Notes: generated by a model from the sequence alone, not told the origin. Shown: positions 8,543 to 17,746, numbered from the stretch's first letter. The stretch: 64,000 bases of DNA from Acidovorax sp. NCPPB 4044 (GCF_028069655.1 NZ_JAMCOS010000001.1:3626001-3690000), one strand, 5' to 3'. A program made the numbers and translations.

Positions 8543-9747
8543 ACGCGCTCCAGCACCACGGCGATGCCCTGGCCCACGCCGATGCACATGGTGGCGAGCG
8601 CGTAGCGGCCGCCCGTGGCGTGCAGGCGGTTGACGGCGGTGGTGGCCAGGCGCGCGCCGCTGGCGCCCAGCGGGTGGCCCAGGGCGATGGCGCCGCCCCA
8701 GGCGTTCACGCGCGCATCGTCGTCCGCCAGGCCCAGCTGGCGCAGCACGGCCAAGCCCTGCGCGGCGAAGGCTTCGTTCAGCTCGATCACGTCCAGCTGC
8801 TCCAGCGTGAGGCCGGTGAGCTGCAGCACCTTCTGCGTGGCGGGCGCGGGGCCGATGCCCATCACGCGCGGTGCCACGCCGGCGGTGGCCATGCCGACCA
8901 CGCGCGCCTTCGGGGTGAGGCCGTGCCGCGCGGCGGTGGCTTCGTCCGCCAGCAGCAGCGCGCAGGCGCCGTCGTTCACGCCGCTGGCGTTGCCGGCCGT
9001 CACCGTGCCGCCTTCGCGCACCACGCCCTTGAGCCGGGCCAGCGCCTCGAGGCTGGTCTCGCGCGGGTGCTCGTCCTGGTCGACGACGATGGCGTCGCCC
9101 TTCTTCTGCGCAATGGTCACGGGCGTGATCTCGCGGGCCAGGTGGCCGGCCCGCTGCGCGACCACGGCCTTCTGCTGGCTGGCCAGGGCCATGCGGTCCT
9201 GGGCCTCGCGCTCGATGCCGAAGTCCTGGGCCACGTTCTCGGCGGTCTCGGGCATCGAATCGACGCCGTACTGCGCCTTCATGCGCTGGTTGACGAAGCG
9301 CCAGCCGATGGTGGTGTCGTACACCGCGTTGGCGCGACCGAAGGCGGTCTCTGCCTTCGGCATCACGAAGGGCGCGCGGCTCATGCTCTCCACGCCGCCC
9401 GCGATCATCAGGCCCGCCTCGCCCGCGCGGATGGCGCGCGCCGCCGAACCCACGGCGTCCAGCCCCGAGCCGCACAGCCGGTTGATGGTGGCGCCGGGCA
9501 CCTCGATGGGCAGGCCGGCCAACAGCGCGCTCATGCGCGCCACGTTGCGGTTGTCTTCACCGGCCTGGTTGGCGCAGCCATAGAGCACGTCGGCGACCGC
9601 CGCCCAGTCGACATCCGGGTTGCGCGCCATCAGTGCCCGGATCGGGATCGCGCCCAGGTCGTCGGTGCGCACGCTGGAGAGCGCGCCGCCGTAGCGGCCG
9701 AAGGGGGTGCGGATGGCGTCGCAGATGAAGGCTTGGGGGGAAGTCAT
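8539..9747 (-). CDS. pcaF: 3-oxoadipyl-CoA thiolase
   Basis: 402 aa. Catalyses the last step of the beta-ketoadipate pathway, 3-oxoadipyl-CoA + CoA to succinyl-CoA + acetyl-CoA. The nucleophile Cys92 sits in NRLCGSG; the GHPLG motif with its histidine and the C-terminal CIGVGQG motif with the second catalytic cysteine are intact. The opening FICDAIRTPFGRYGGALSSV and the GCANQAGEDNRNVARM stretch match PcaF/PaaJ closely, better than generic acetyl-CoA acetyltransferases. I used the ATG at 9747; an upstream in-frame start gives an unrelated extension. Neighbours pcaI/pcaJ upstream confirm the pathway. Confidence 0.93.
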   Translation of the reverse strand: MTSPQAFICDAIRTPFGRYGGALSSVRTDDLGAIPIRALMARNPDVDWAAVADVLYGCANQAGEDNRNVARMSALLAGLPIEVPGATINRLCGSGLDAVGSAARAIRAGEAGLMIAGGVESMSRAPFVMPKAETAFGRANAVYDTTIGWRFVNQRMKAQYGVDSMPETAENVAQDFGIEREAQDRMALASQQKAVVAQRAGHLAREITPVTIAQKKGDAIVVDQDEHPRETSLEALARLKGVVREGGTVTAGNASGVNDGACALLLADEATAARHGLTPKARVVGMATAGVAPRVMGIGPAPATQKVLQLTGLTLEQLDVIELNEAFAAQGLAVLRQLGLADDDARVNAWGGAIALGHPLGASGARLATTAVNRLHATGGRYALATMCIGVGQGIAVVLERV

Positions 9748-9790
9748 GGCGGGGTGGTCTCCGGAAGGTTCTTGGAATGGACGGGCCGGG

Positions 9791-10471
9791 TCAGGCCGCG
9801 CGGATGGGCAGGCCGACCAGCCGCTCGAGTTCGTCGGGGGCGAGGCCCGGCACCGCATCGATCAGCACCAGCCCCTCGGGCGTGCACGCGAACGTGGCCA
9901 GGTCGGTGTAGATGCGCTTCACGCAGCCGATGCCCGTGAGCGGATAGGTGCACTGCGCGACGACCTTGGACTGGCCCTGCTTGGTGAGCAGGTCCATCAT
10001 CACCCAGGTCTGCTTGGCGCCGATGGCGAGGTCCATCGCCCCGCCCACGGCCGGAATGGCCCCCGGCTCGCCCGTGCTCCAGTTGGCCAGATCCCCCGTG
10101 GCGGAGACCTGGAAGGCCCCGAGCACGCAGATGTCCAGGTGGCCGCCGCGCATCATCGCGAAGCTGTCGGCATGGTGGAAATAGGCACCGCCCGGCAGCA
10201 GCGTGACGGGCTGCTTGCCCGCGTTGATGAGGTCGTAGTCCTCCCGGCCCGCGGCCGGCGCGGGGCCCATGCCCAGGATGCCGTTCTCGCTTTGCAGGAT
10301 GACCTCGCGGCCCTCGGGAATGTGGTTGGCCACGAGCGTCGGCTGGCCGATGCCCAGGTTCACCGTGGCGCCGTCGTGGATGTCCTGCGCCACCCGGCGG
10401 GCCAATTCTTCCTTGCTACGTTTTTGATAGCTAATCACGCAATGTTCTCCGCGGCATGGAGCCGCTTTCAT
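9791..10471 (-). CDS. pcaJ: 3-oxoadipate CoA-transferase subunit B
   Basis: 226 aa from the ATG at 10471, which overlaps the pcaI stop (ATGA) and has AGGA seven bases upstream. A GTG at 10438 with GGAGA seven bases upstream would give 215 aa, closer to the usual length; both are plausible. The ENGILGMG motif contains the catalytic glutamate of family I CoA transferases, and GAFQVS and GGAMDL motifs follow. With PcaI it moves CoA from succinyl-CoA to 3-oxoadipate. The first codons after the GTG (10413-10435) are made of an AT-rich palindrome that also occurs between genes in this window, an odd extension of the N-terminus. Confidence 0.92.
   Translation of the reverse strand: MKAAPCRGEHCVISYQKRSKEELARRVAQDIHDGATVNLGIGQPTLVANHIPEGREVILQSENGILGMGPAPAAGREDYDLINAGKQPVTLLPGGAYFHHADSFAMMRGGHLDICVLGAFQVSATGDLANWSTGEPGAIPAVGGAMDLAIGAKQTWVMMDLLTKQGQSKVVAQCTYPLTGIGCVKRIYTDLATFACTPEGLVLIDAVPGLAPDELERLVGLPIRAA
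10413..10435. repeat. Interspersed AT-rich palindrome, copy 2 (in the pcaJ 5' end)
   Basis: TTGCTACGTTTTTGATAGC followed by TAAT. The arms GCTA and TAGC pair. It lies within the first codons of pcaJ, just after an alternative GTG start at 10438. Confidence 0.45.
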
Positions 10472-11169
10472 GCCGATTTCCTGAGGCCGCCGGCCTGCGT
10501 GGCCACGCGGTCGATCCGCACCACCCGGCTCACGTGGATGCCCGGTGTGACGATGGCCTCGGGGTCCAGCCCGCCGAGTTCCACCACCTCGTGCACGGTG
10601 GCCACCGTGTGCCGTGCGGCGGTGGCCATCACGGGCCCGAAATTGCGCGCCGACATGCGGTAGGTCAGGTTGCCCCAGCGGTCGCCGCGCTCGGCCTTGA
10701 TGAGCGCCACGTCGCCGTGGATGGGGTACTCCAGCACGTAGTGGCGCCCGCCGATCTCGCGCGTCTCCTTGCCCCGGGCCAGTTCGGTGCCGTAGCCCGT
10801 AGGGCAGAAGAAGGCGCCGATGCCAGCCCCGGCCGCGCGCAGCCGCTCGGCCAGGTTGCCCTGGGGCACGAGTTCCAGCTCCAGCTGGCCGCTGCGGTAG
10901 AGCCCGTCGAAGACGTGGCTGTCCACCTGGCGGGGAAAGCTGCAGATGATCTTGCGCACGCGGCCGGCCTTGAGCAGCGCCGCCAGGCCCGTGTCGCCGT
11001 TGCCGGCGTTGTTGTTCACCACCGTCAGGTCGCGTGCGCCCTGGGCGATGAGCCCGTCGATCAGTTCGCCCGGAATGCCGGCCGTGCCGAATCCGCCGAT
11101 CAGCACCGTGGCACCATCCTGCACACCCGCGAGGGCCTCGGCCACCGAGTCGGCCAGTTTGTCGATCAT
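10468..11169 (-). CDS. pcaI: 3-oxoadipate CoA-transferase subunit A
   Basis: 233 aa. It shows the family I CoA-transferase subunit A pattern: GATVLIGGFGTAGIPGELI near residues 19-37, NNNAGNGDTGLAALL near 47-61, and the FCPTGYGTELARGKE stretch. It is the first gene of the minus-strand operon pcaI-pcaJ-pcaF-SDR-Bug and overlaps pcaJ by four bases. The promoter must lie in the 100-bp gap to the divergent IclR-type regulator, where GTTC/GAAC repeats resemble its operator. Confidence 0.93.
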   Translation of the reverse strand: MIDKLADSVAEALAGVQDGATVLIGGFGTAGIPGELIDGLIAQGARDLTVVNNNAGNGDTGLAALLKAGRVRKIICSFPRQVDSHVFDGLYRSGQLELELVPQGNLAERLRAAGAGIGAFFCPTGYGTELARGKETREIGGRHYVLEYPIHGDVALIKAERGDRWGNLTYRMSARNFGPVMATAARHTVATVHEVVELGGLDPEAIVTPGIHVSRVVRIDRVATQAGGLRKSA

Positions 11170-11220
11170 GGAGAGAGTCCTTTGCCTCGAACGCCCGGTG
11201 CCCCTATTGCGCCGGATTTT

Positions 11221-11243
11221 GTTCGCATATAGAACAATTGTTC
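11221..11243. promoter_or_regulatory. Candidate IclR-type operator between pcaI and its regulator
   Basis: Three GTTC/GAAC half-sites lie in a row: GTTC at 11221-11224, GAAC at 11232-11235 and GTTC at 11240-11243. The right pair forms the perfect palindrome GAACAATTGTTC (11232-11243). PcaU/PcaR-type IclR regulators bind triple repeats in such divergent gaps, so this is the likely operator for both directions. Confidence 0.55.
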
Positions 11244-11269
11244 GCTAAAAGAATCATACGGCCACACCC

Positions 11270-12115
11270 ATGGAAACCGATCCCCCTCTTATGGAAAACC
11301 CCGATGCCGTCGCAGACCCCTCCGGGAGCGATGCCACAGGCGCGCCGCGCCCCGGCGACAGCTACGTCCAGTCGTTCGCGCGCGGGCTGGCGGTGATCCG
11401 CTCGTTCAGCGCCGCCGCGCCGCAGCAGACCCTGAGCGAGGTGGCCGCCGCCGCCGGGCTGACCCGCGCGGGCGCGCGGCGCATCCTGCTCACGCTGCAG
11501 ACGCTGGGGTACGTGGAAAGCGACGGGCGGCTGTTCCGCCTCACGCCGCGCATCCTGGAACTGGGCTTCGCCTACCTGTCGTCCATGCCCCTGTGGGACC
11601 TGGCAGAGCCCGCCATGGAGGCGCTGGTGGACCGGGTGCACGAGTCCTGCTCCGCCGCCGTGCTGGACGGGCACGACATCGTCTACGTGCTGCGCGTGCA
11701 CACCCACAAGATCATGAGCACCAACCTGGGCGTGGGCTCGCGCCTGCCGGCGTTCTGGACCTCGATGGGCCGCGTGCTGCTCGCCGACCTGCCCGAGGAC
11801 GCGCTGGCGGCCCGGCTGCAGGGCCTGCCGCGCAGGCGCTTCACGCCCCACACCCTGCTGGACGACGAGGCGCTGCTGGCCCGCGTGCGCGAGGCCAGAG
11901 CGCAGGGCTGGTGCCTCATCAACCAGGAGCTGGAGGAAGGCCTCATCTCCATCGCCGCCCCGCTGCGCAACCGCGCGGGGCGCACCGTGGCGGCGCTCAA
12001 CATCAGCGGCCAGGCCAACCGCACCAGCGCCGAGATGATGCAGCGCGACCTGCTGCCCGCGCTGCTGCGCACGGCCGAGACCATCTCGCGCATGCTCGGC
12101 ACGCGGCGGGGCTGA
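11270..12115 (+). CDS. IclR-family transcriptional regulator of the pca operon
   Basis: 281 aa. The N-terminal winged helix-turn-helix (about residues 30-90: SFARGLAVIRSF, TLSEVAAAAGLTRAGARRIL) and the C-terminal effector-binding domain (about 105-275) are both typical of the PcaR/PcaU/PobR branch; the opening SFARGLAVI is characteristic. It probably senses beta-ketoadipate or a related intermediate and controls the divergent pca operon and itself. An upstream acidic, proline-rich extension of about 27 residues may not be part of the protein; an internal ATG at 11291 is an alternative start. Confidence 0.88.
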   Translation: METDPPLMENPDAVADPSGSDATGAPRPGDSYVQSFARGLAVIRSFSAAAPQQTLSEVAAAAGLTRAGARRILLTLQTLGYVESDGRLFRLTPRILELGFAYLSSMPLWDLAEPAMEALVDRVHESCSAAVLDGHDIVYVLRVHTHKIMSTNLGVGSRLPAFWTSMGRVLLADLPEDALAARLQGLPRRRFTPHTLLDDEALLARVREARAQGWCLINQELEEGLISIAAPLRNRAGRTVAALNISGQANRTSAEMMQRDLLPALLRTAETISRMLGTRRG

Positions 12116-12186
12116 GCCGCACGGCCCGGCCGCTACACCAGATCCGACGTACGGGAAGCCAGACGCGGGGGCCTCTTCGCAATCAT

Positions 12187-12211
12187 TTCGCTTTTCCACC
12201 ACCTTGCTCGC
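12187..12211 (+). promoter_or_regulatory. Imperfect plant-inducible promoter (PIP) box
   Basis: TTCGC (12187-12191), 15 bp, then CTCGC (12207-12211): the HrpX/HrpB recognition form TTCGB-N15-TTCGB with one mismatch. A second TTCGC lies just upstream at 12176-12180. It sits about 105 bp before a type III chaperone gene, where a PIP box is expected. I see no clearly placed -10 hexamer. Confidence 0.5.
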
Positions 12212-12317
12212 TATTCATGACGGATTCATTAACGAATAGACGGAAATTGCATGAGCTGACTTCGCGGCAGACATGAAGCAGCACTTGGTGTGAACAACAA
12301 CCTATGGGAGAAGAGAA

Positions 12318-12794
12318 ATGACAAAGATCGCTGAGATAAAACCTGTCTTGCGTGCCGTAGCACGCATATTTGCCCTGGACACCACGCCCGACAAACTCCT
12401 GGAAGGCACTCCTTTCCAGGTGAATGGGCAGACTTTCTCGCTTCAGCAACCCCCCGGCGACGGAGCAGCCGGCATGATCGTGGTGCGCAGCGAGCTGGGC
12501 ACCGTTCCCGAGGCCAAGCGGCTTCAGGTGTACGAGATGCTCCTTCGCAGCAATGCGTTGTCATCCGGCGCGTTCAGCCCCGTGGCGGGGATGCAGCTCG
12601 ACGGATCGGCTCTGGTCATGGACATGGCCCTGCCGCTGGCGACGCTCGACGCAGGCATGCTCCATGGCGTGCTCGAACGCATGGCCAGTTCGGCGGAGAT
12701 CTGGAAAGGCACCCAGGGGTTCACGCAAGCACTGGACGGCACCGAGTTGCTGCCTCCTTCCGCAATCCCTGCCACAGGCCAGGCCGTGCATTGA
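12318..12794 (+). CDS. CesT-family type III secretion chaperone
   Basis: 158 aa, acidic, with GGGAGAAGAG just before the ATG. Size, acidity, the alternating hydrophobic pattern with a central FQVNGQTFSLQ-type strand, and the stretch GMIVVRSELGTVPEAKRLQVYEMLLRSN typify CesT/ShcF chaperones, which hold one effector's N-terminus unfolded for delivery to the secretion ATPase. The gene lies 12 bp upstream of a long serine-rich protein that is the obvious client. Regulation by HrpX is suggested by the PIP-like box. Confidence 0.75.
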   Translation: MTKIAEIKPVLRAVARIFALDTTPDKLLEGTPFQVNGQTFSLQQPPGDGAAGMIVVRSELGTVPEAKRLQVYEMLLRSNALSSGAFSPVAGMQLDGSALVMDMALPLATLDAGMLHGVLERMASSAEIWKGTQGFTQALDGTELLPPSAIPATGQAVH

Positions 12795-12806
12795 AGGAGC
12801 ATCGCA

Positions 12807-14573
12807 ATGCCATCGCCACCTCCCTCGCTCAGCCGCACATCCAGCGGCTCGTCCCTCCAATCCTTCTTCTCGGCCATTGATCAGCAAGAAGCCAAAGCCC
12901 CGCAGCGCCGCAGCAGTTCGTCTTCATCGCTGCCAGCCCCGGCCGACCTGCAGACACGCGTCTCCAACACATCGGCCGAAGCATCCGGTAGCAGTCGGCC
13001 CCGCGTCACGTCCGAGGAAATGGCACTGCAACGCAAAAAAAGCCAGGTGCGCCTCGAAAACCAAGCCAGGCTCCAGCAACACAACGAACAGGTCAAGAGC
13101 CAACTGGAGATGTCACAGACCTCCAACACATCGTTGCGCAACCCAGAGCCGGCTGCACCGTCGATCACGGAAGACGAGGACATTTTTTTCGATACGAAGA
13201 CCTCCCAAGAGGACAGCGAAGAATCGTCCATGCTCGGCAGCAGCCACGTGGACTCCAGCCTGGGCGATCCATCGGCGAGCAACATCCCCAGGATGCCTCC
13301 TCGCCGCCCCTCTGTAGGCTCCAATCTCGGCACCGCAGGCATGTCGCAACGGACCGAATCCGCCGACCGCTGGCCGGCCGGTACCAGCGTCTCCACCCGA
13401 TTCGGGAACGGCAATCCACCGGCGCACGGCCTCGGGAATTCGTCCCGCCATATCCTGGGCCTGTCCGGCCCACTCGGGGCATCGGGCCCACTGGAGTTCA
13501 GCGCACCGATGAATGCGCGGACTTTCGACGAGGCCAGCAGGGTCTCCACCGTGGTGTCGGTGAGATCCTCCGTCGTGTCGAACGTGACGCACGCGATCCA
13601 TGCCGACCCGGATCCTGCGGACATCGAAAATCCCGCAACGGACGATGCCCCGCAGGCCGGGCCTCCCACCTGGGGCGACACTCTCGCAGCCCTGGGCGCC
13701 ACGGCTGGCCAGCGGGCCGCGACCTACTTCGGCGCGCATGCCGGCGCCTGGGTCCTGCAAGCGGCCTCCGTGGCCATACTGGCAGGCGCGAGCAAAGAGC
13801 AGCCGTCGCGGGAAGCCATCGCCAATCTGTCCAATATCGTCGGCGCAGCGTCGAGCGCCGTGCTCAAGGAAGCCATCGGCGAAACCATGAAGACCGTGCC
13901 CAGTCTGGGCGCAACGATCTCCCTGCCGGGGGCCACGACCCTGCAGCGCGAAGGGCCCCGCGTGATGGCAGGCTTCAACGACATGTGGACAGCCATCGCC
14001 GCTGCCATGACCAATGTGGCAGTCAACGCCGAGATCCGCCCGATGATCGAAAAGGCGCTCACGGACCGTGGCATCCCCTCCGAAGTGGCCCTGCCGATGT
14101 CCATGATGGCAAGTGCGTTCGTGCAGCGCATGATCAGTGCCTCCGCCGACACCGTGTCGGACCTGACCAGTACCATGGCGAAGTCGTTCCTTCCGGGCGC
14201 CAGAGCCGGCAACGTCGTAAATCCGCAGATCGACAAGCAGACCATGCTGGGCGGCATCACTGCCCGTGGCCTCATCAACTTCGGGCTCACTCTGCCACTG
14301 GGGCCGCTGATCACGCTGCGCAAGATCATGTCGGGCAACGACAATGACTTCCAACGGTCTGCAGCGTCCAACGCCATGGCCTGGGCCGGCCTGAACGGCT
14401 GGATCGTGGCCAAGGCCCACATCTCCAGTTTCTACAAATCGCTCGGCGCCACGGCGACGGAACCGTCGTCGCAGCCGCAGTCGGATGTCCCGATATTCGC
14501 GGGACCAGAAAATCTGGATATCTCCACCATCCTGGAGCAGGACGAAAACCGCAGCGGACAAAGCAGCCCATAG
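12807..14573 (+). CDS. Candidate type III secreted effector, family not recognised
   Basis: 588 aa. The first 50 residues are rich in serine and proline with few acidic residues, a classic type III secretion signal; residues up to about 230 stay serine-rich and probably disordered, with a basic coiled patch near 70-100. From about 280 on the protein is mostly helical and alanine-rich, with amphipathic to hydrophobic segments near 310-325 and 490-510 (GLINFGLTLPLGPLITL). Chaperone-effector gene order and 12-bp spacing support the call. It may insert into or act at host membranes, but I recognise no catalytic motif and cannot name a Xop/Hop family. Confidence 0.65.
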   Translation: MPSPPPSLSRTSSGSSLQSFFSAIDQQEAKAPQRRSSSSSSLPAPADLQTRVSNTSAEASGSSRPRVTSEEMALQRKKSQVRLENQARLQQHNEQVKSQLEMSQTSNTSLRNPEPAAPSITEDEDIFFDTKTSQEDSEESSMLGSSHVDSSLGDPSASNIPRMPPRRPSVGSNLGTAGMSQRTESADRWPAGTSVSTRFGNGNPPAHGLGNSSRHILGLSGPLGASGPLEFSAPMNARTFDEASRVSTVVSVRSSVVSNVTHAIHADPDPADIENPATDDAPQAGPPTWGDTLAALGATAGQRAATYFGAHAGAWVLQAASVAILAGASKEQPSREAIANLSNIVGAASSAVLKEAIGETMKTVPSLGATISLPGATTLQREGPRVMAGFNDMWTAIAAAMTNVAVNAEIRPMIEKALTDRGIPSEVALPMSMMASAFVQRMISASADTVSDLTSTMAKSFLPGARAGNVVNPQIDKQTMLGGITARGLINFGLTLPLGPLITLRKIMSGNDNDFQRSAASNAMAWAGLNGWIVAKAHISSFYKSLGATATEPSSQPQSDVPIFAGPENLDISTILEQDENRSGQSSP

Positions 14574-14589
14574 ATACCGCTGAAGGCCG

Positions 14590-14611
14590 CCCCCGGCATC
14601 CGTGCCGGGGG
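14590..14611 (+). terminator. Hairpin terminator after the effector gene
   Basis: CCCCCGGCA (14590-14598) pairs with TGCCGGGGG (14603-14611) over a 4-base loop. No T-run follows, so it may be Rho-assisted. It sits 16 bp after the effector stop. Confidence 0.5.
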
Positions 14612-14658
14612 TCGCTCGGTCCTGGCGGCCGCATTGCCGTGCTACCCTGCGCGGCATC

Positions 14659-15093
14659 ATGTTCAACCCCTCGCAAGCCGATGTGCGGCGCTTCTTCTGC
14701 GCCGTGCACGCCAAGGCCCAGACAGGCCAGCCGATGGAGGCCATCGAGACGCTCGCCAGCCTCTGGATCGCCGAACATCCCGAATACCACGCCGAGCTTT
14801 CCGACGTGGACGCGGCCCTCGCCCGCAACTACGACGAAACCCCCGGGCGCACCAACCCCTTCCTGCACCTGTCGATGCACCTCTCGATCAGCGAGCAGTG
14901 CAGCATCGACCAGCCGCGCGGCATCCGCCAGGCCGTGGAGCTGCTGGCAGCGCGGCTGGGCTCGCTCATGGACGCGCACCATGCCGCGATGGAATGCCTG
15001 GGCACCATGCTCTGGGAAAGCCAGCGGTCGGGGCGCCCGCCCGACGGCAATGCCTACGTGGCCTGCGTGCAGCGCCGCGCCACCCGGGACTGA
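14659..15093 (+). CDS. DUF1841 family protein
   Basis: 144 aa. The start MFNPSQADVRRFF and the HPEYHAEL, PFLHLSMHL and MLWESQRSG motifs are those of the DUF1841 family, cytoplasmic proteins common in beta- and gammaproteobacteria with no established function. The ATG at 14659 was chosen because family members begin exactly here, although the frame runs 57 bases further upstream. Confidence 0.8.
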   Translation: MFNPSQADVRRFFCAVHAKAQTGQPMEAIETLASLWIAEHPEYHAELSDVDAALARNYDETPGRTNPFLHLSMHLSISEQCSIDQPRGIRQAVELLAARLGSLMDAHHAAMECLGTMLWESQRSGRPPDGNAYVACVQRRATRD

Positions 15094-15115
15094 CGTCCAT
15101 CCAGGCCAGGCACGC

Positions 15116-15140
15116 TAGCTATAATAAAAATAGCAAACTA
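15116..15140. repeat. Interspersed AT-rich palindrome, copy 1
   Basis: TAGCTATAATAAAAATAGC followed by AAACTA. Related elements occur at 10413-10435, 20461-20482 and 28204-28232. They are AT-rich islands in GC-rich DNA. From memory, such elements are scattered through Comamonadaceae genomes. Confidence 0.6.
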
Positions 15141-15202
15141 TCCATTAACAGCAACGGCAGCGCCCCAAATGAACCCACTCCATCTGGCACGCTGGCACCC
15201 CC

Positions 15203-17746
15203 GTGGCACGGGGCGGAACTGACGTGCGGCGCCGCCGCCAGATATCGCTGCGCGCGGCCATCGCCGTGCCCTTCGCGGTGCTGTTCATCGGCACCGTGGC
15301 GCTGCAGGCCGTCACCCAGCACCGCCAGATCGATGCACTGATCGACCAGGAGAGCGTGCGCCTGCTGGATGCGGTCACCCACACCGCCAGCGACCGGCTG
15401 GTGCATTTCCTGGCCACGCCCTTCCAGGTGCAGCGCAGCGTCGCCGACGCGATCGGGCGCCACGGTCTGCACCAGCCCGGCGACCTGCGCGCCGTCCATG
15501 AATACCTGCGCGCCGTGCTGGACGCGCTCTACAGCGAAGAGCGGCAGATCAGCCTGCTGGGTTTCGGCAGCCGCGACGGCGAATACGCGGGCATCCGCCG
15601 CGACGACGACGGCCTGAAACTGGTGCTGCAGGACCGCAGCACCCAGGGCCGGCTGCAGGTGCACGGCGCAGGCGAGGCGCGCGACACGCTGTCCGCTTCC
15701 GTGACCGGCTACGACCCCCGGGTGCGCCCCTGGTACGCCCCCGTGGCGCGGTCGGGCCGCCCGCAGTGGTCGGACATCTACACCACGGCGGGCGAGCGCG
15801 GCGACGTGATCATCGCGGCATCCTCGCCGGTGGTGGCCGATGGCCAACTCGTGGGCGTGGTGCAGGCCGAGGTGCGGCTCGACACCCTGAACCGGTTTTT
15901 GCACCAGGAGCCGCTGCTGGGCCACGGACAGATCTTCGTGCTCGACGCGGAAGACCGGCTCGTCGCCCAGTCGACCCCGGGCAGCGTGGTGCTGCCGGAA
16001 GTGCCGGGCAACCACCAGCGCGACCGCGTGCTCGCCACCCAGAGCCCGAATGCCGCCATCCGGGGCGCCGCGCAGGGCCTGCCCGCGGGCACGCACGACG
16101 GGGACGCCTCCGCGTTCTCGTACCGCACCGAGGGCGAACGCTATTTCGCCCGCGTGACGCCGTTCACCGGCGTGGCCGGCATCCACTGGCGCATCGTCGT
16201 CGCGCTTCCGGAATCGGACCTGCTGGGCGACACGCGCACGGCATCGCGGCAGGTGCTGCTCGCCACGGCACTGATGGCGGCCTTCGGCCTGTTGCTCGGC
16301 CTGTGGGCGGTCCAGCGGATCGCCGCGCCGATTCTCATGACCGCCCGCGCCGCCCAGCGCATGGCCGGCGGCGACTGGGACACCGAACTGCGCATCTCCA
16401 GCCCGCTGCGCGAGACCACCTCGCTGGTCCAGGCCTTCAACGACATGGCGGGGCGGCTGCGCCACTCCTTCCAGCAACTGCGCGAACAGCTCCTGGGCGA
16501 CCCGCTCACGGGCCTGCTCACGCGCCGCGGGCTGCTCGAAAAAGCCGCATGGCCGCAGGCCCGCCGCGCCGTTCTCGCGCTGGCCGGGCTCGATGCCTTC
16601 CGGGCCGTGAACGACAGCATGGGCCTGGACACCGGCGACCGCCTGCTGCAGGCCATCGCCGAGCGCCTGCGCGCCACGCAGCCCGGCACGGTCCTGGCGG
16701 CGCGCCTGGGCGGCGACGAATTCGCGCTGCTGTACCTCGACGCCGACGCGCTGGCACCGCAGGCCATCGGCCGGGCCGTGCAGGAAGTCTTCGCCACGCC
16801 GTTCTCGGTGGGCGAGGACGAGGTGCTGCTGCCCGCTTCCGTGGGGCTGGTGGCGGGCACATTGACCAGCGAGCGCCTGGCGGAATGGCTGCGCAACGCC
16901 AGCATCGCGCTCGGCGAGGCCAAGCGCCTGGGCCGCAGCCAGTGCGTGGCATTCGAGCCGGCCATGATGGAACGCTCGCGGGAACGCGCGCGCCTGGCCA
17001 TCGAGCTGCGGCAAGCCCTGGAGAGGCAGCAGTTCCTGGTGCACTACCAGCCCGTGGTGGACCTGCGTTCCGGCCGCACCATCGGCGCCGAAGCCCTGCT
17101 GCGCTGGAGCAGCCCCGGCCGCGGCCTGGTGCCGCCGGGCGTGTTCATTCCCGTGGCCGAAGAGTCCGACCTCATCCTCGGCCTGGGCGAATGGGTGCTG
17201 CGCACCGCCACGCATGCCATCGCGCACCAGTTGCCGCACCTGCCCGAGGATTTCGACATCCACGTGAACGTCTCCGCGCGGCAGCTCATCCAGTCGGACT
17301 TCCAGGAGACGCTGCACCGCATCCTCCAGGACAGCGGCCTGCCGCCGCGCCACCTCACGCTGGAACTCACCGAATCGGTGCTGCTGGAAGACGACGGCGT
17401 GACAGGTGCCCGGCTCGCGGCGATCCGCGCGCTGGGCGTGAAGATCGCCATCGACGATTTCGGCACCGGCTACTCGTCGCTCGCCTACCTGGGCCGCCTG
17501 CCCTTCGACTGCATCAAGGTGGACCAGCGCTTCGTTCGCAACCTGCTGCACTCGCCGCAGGACGAAGCCATCGTCACGGCCGTGCTCAGCATGGCCAAGG
17601 GCTTCGCCGTCTCCGTGGTGGCGGAAGGCGTGGAGACCGCCGCCGAAGCCGCACGGCTGCGCGCCATGGGCTGCGCGCATGCGCAGGGATACCACTTCGG
17701 GCGGCCCGCGCCGCTCGACCAGATCAGCCTGTCAGAAGGCACCTGA
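15203..17746 (+). CDS. Membrane-bound GGDEF-EAL protein with periplasmic Cache-like sensor
   Basis: 847 aa from the GTG at 15203; a second GTG at 15224 is an alternative. Domain order: membrane helix (about residues 17-37), periplasmic Cache-like sensor (about 40-345), second helix (about 350-370), HAMP (about 370-425), GGDEF (about 435-595) and EAL (about 600-845). The active-site motif GGDEF at 503-507 is intact, as are EAL at 630-632 and the DDFGTGYSS and KVDQRFV metal/loop motifs. Both cyclic-di-GMP synthesis and hydrolysis are therefore possible. It likely responds to a periplasmic small molecule and adjusts c-di-GMP for motility or biofilm. It is a stand-alone gene. Confidence 0.88.
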   Translation: MARGGTDVRRRRQISLRAAIAVPFAVLFIGTVALQAVTQHRQIDALIDQESVRLLDAVTHTASDRLVHFLATPFQVQRSVADAIGRHGLHQPGDLRAVHEYLRAVLDALYSEERQISLLGFGSRDGEYAGIRRDDDGLKLVLQDRSTQGRLQVHGAGEARDTLSASVTGYDPRVRPWYAPVARSGRPQWSDIYTTAGERGDVIIAASSPVVADGQLVGVVQAEVRLDTLNRFLHQEPLLGHGQIFVLDAEDRLVAQSTPGSVVLPEVPGNHQRDRVLATQSPNAAIRGAAQGLPAGTHDGDASAFSYRTEGERYFARVTPFTGVAGIHWRIVVALPESDLLGDTRTASRQVLLATALMAAFGLLLGLWAVQRIAAPILMTARAAQRMAGGDWDTELRISSPLRETTSLVQAFNDMAGRLRHSFQQLREQLLGDPLTGLLTRRGLLEKAAWPQARRAVLALAGLDAFRAVNDSMGLDTGDRLLQAIAERLRATQPGTVLAARLGGDEFALLYLDADALAPQAIGRAVQEVFATPFSVGEDEVLLPASVGLVAGTLTSERLAEWLRNASIALGEAKRLGRSQCVAFEPAMMERSRERARLAIELRQALERQQFLVHYQPVVDLRSGRTIGAEALLRWSSPGRGLVPPGVFIPVAEESDLILGLGEWVLRTATHAIAHQLPHLPEDFDIHVNVSARQLIQSDFQETLHRILQDSGLPPRHLTLELTESVLLEDDGVTGARLAAIRALGVKIAIDDFGTGYSSLAYLGRLPFDCIKVDQRFVRNLLHSPQDEAIVTAVLSMAKGFAVSVVAEGVETAAEAARLRAMGCAHAQGYHFGRPAPLDQISLSEGT

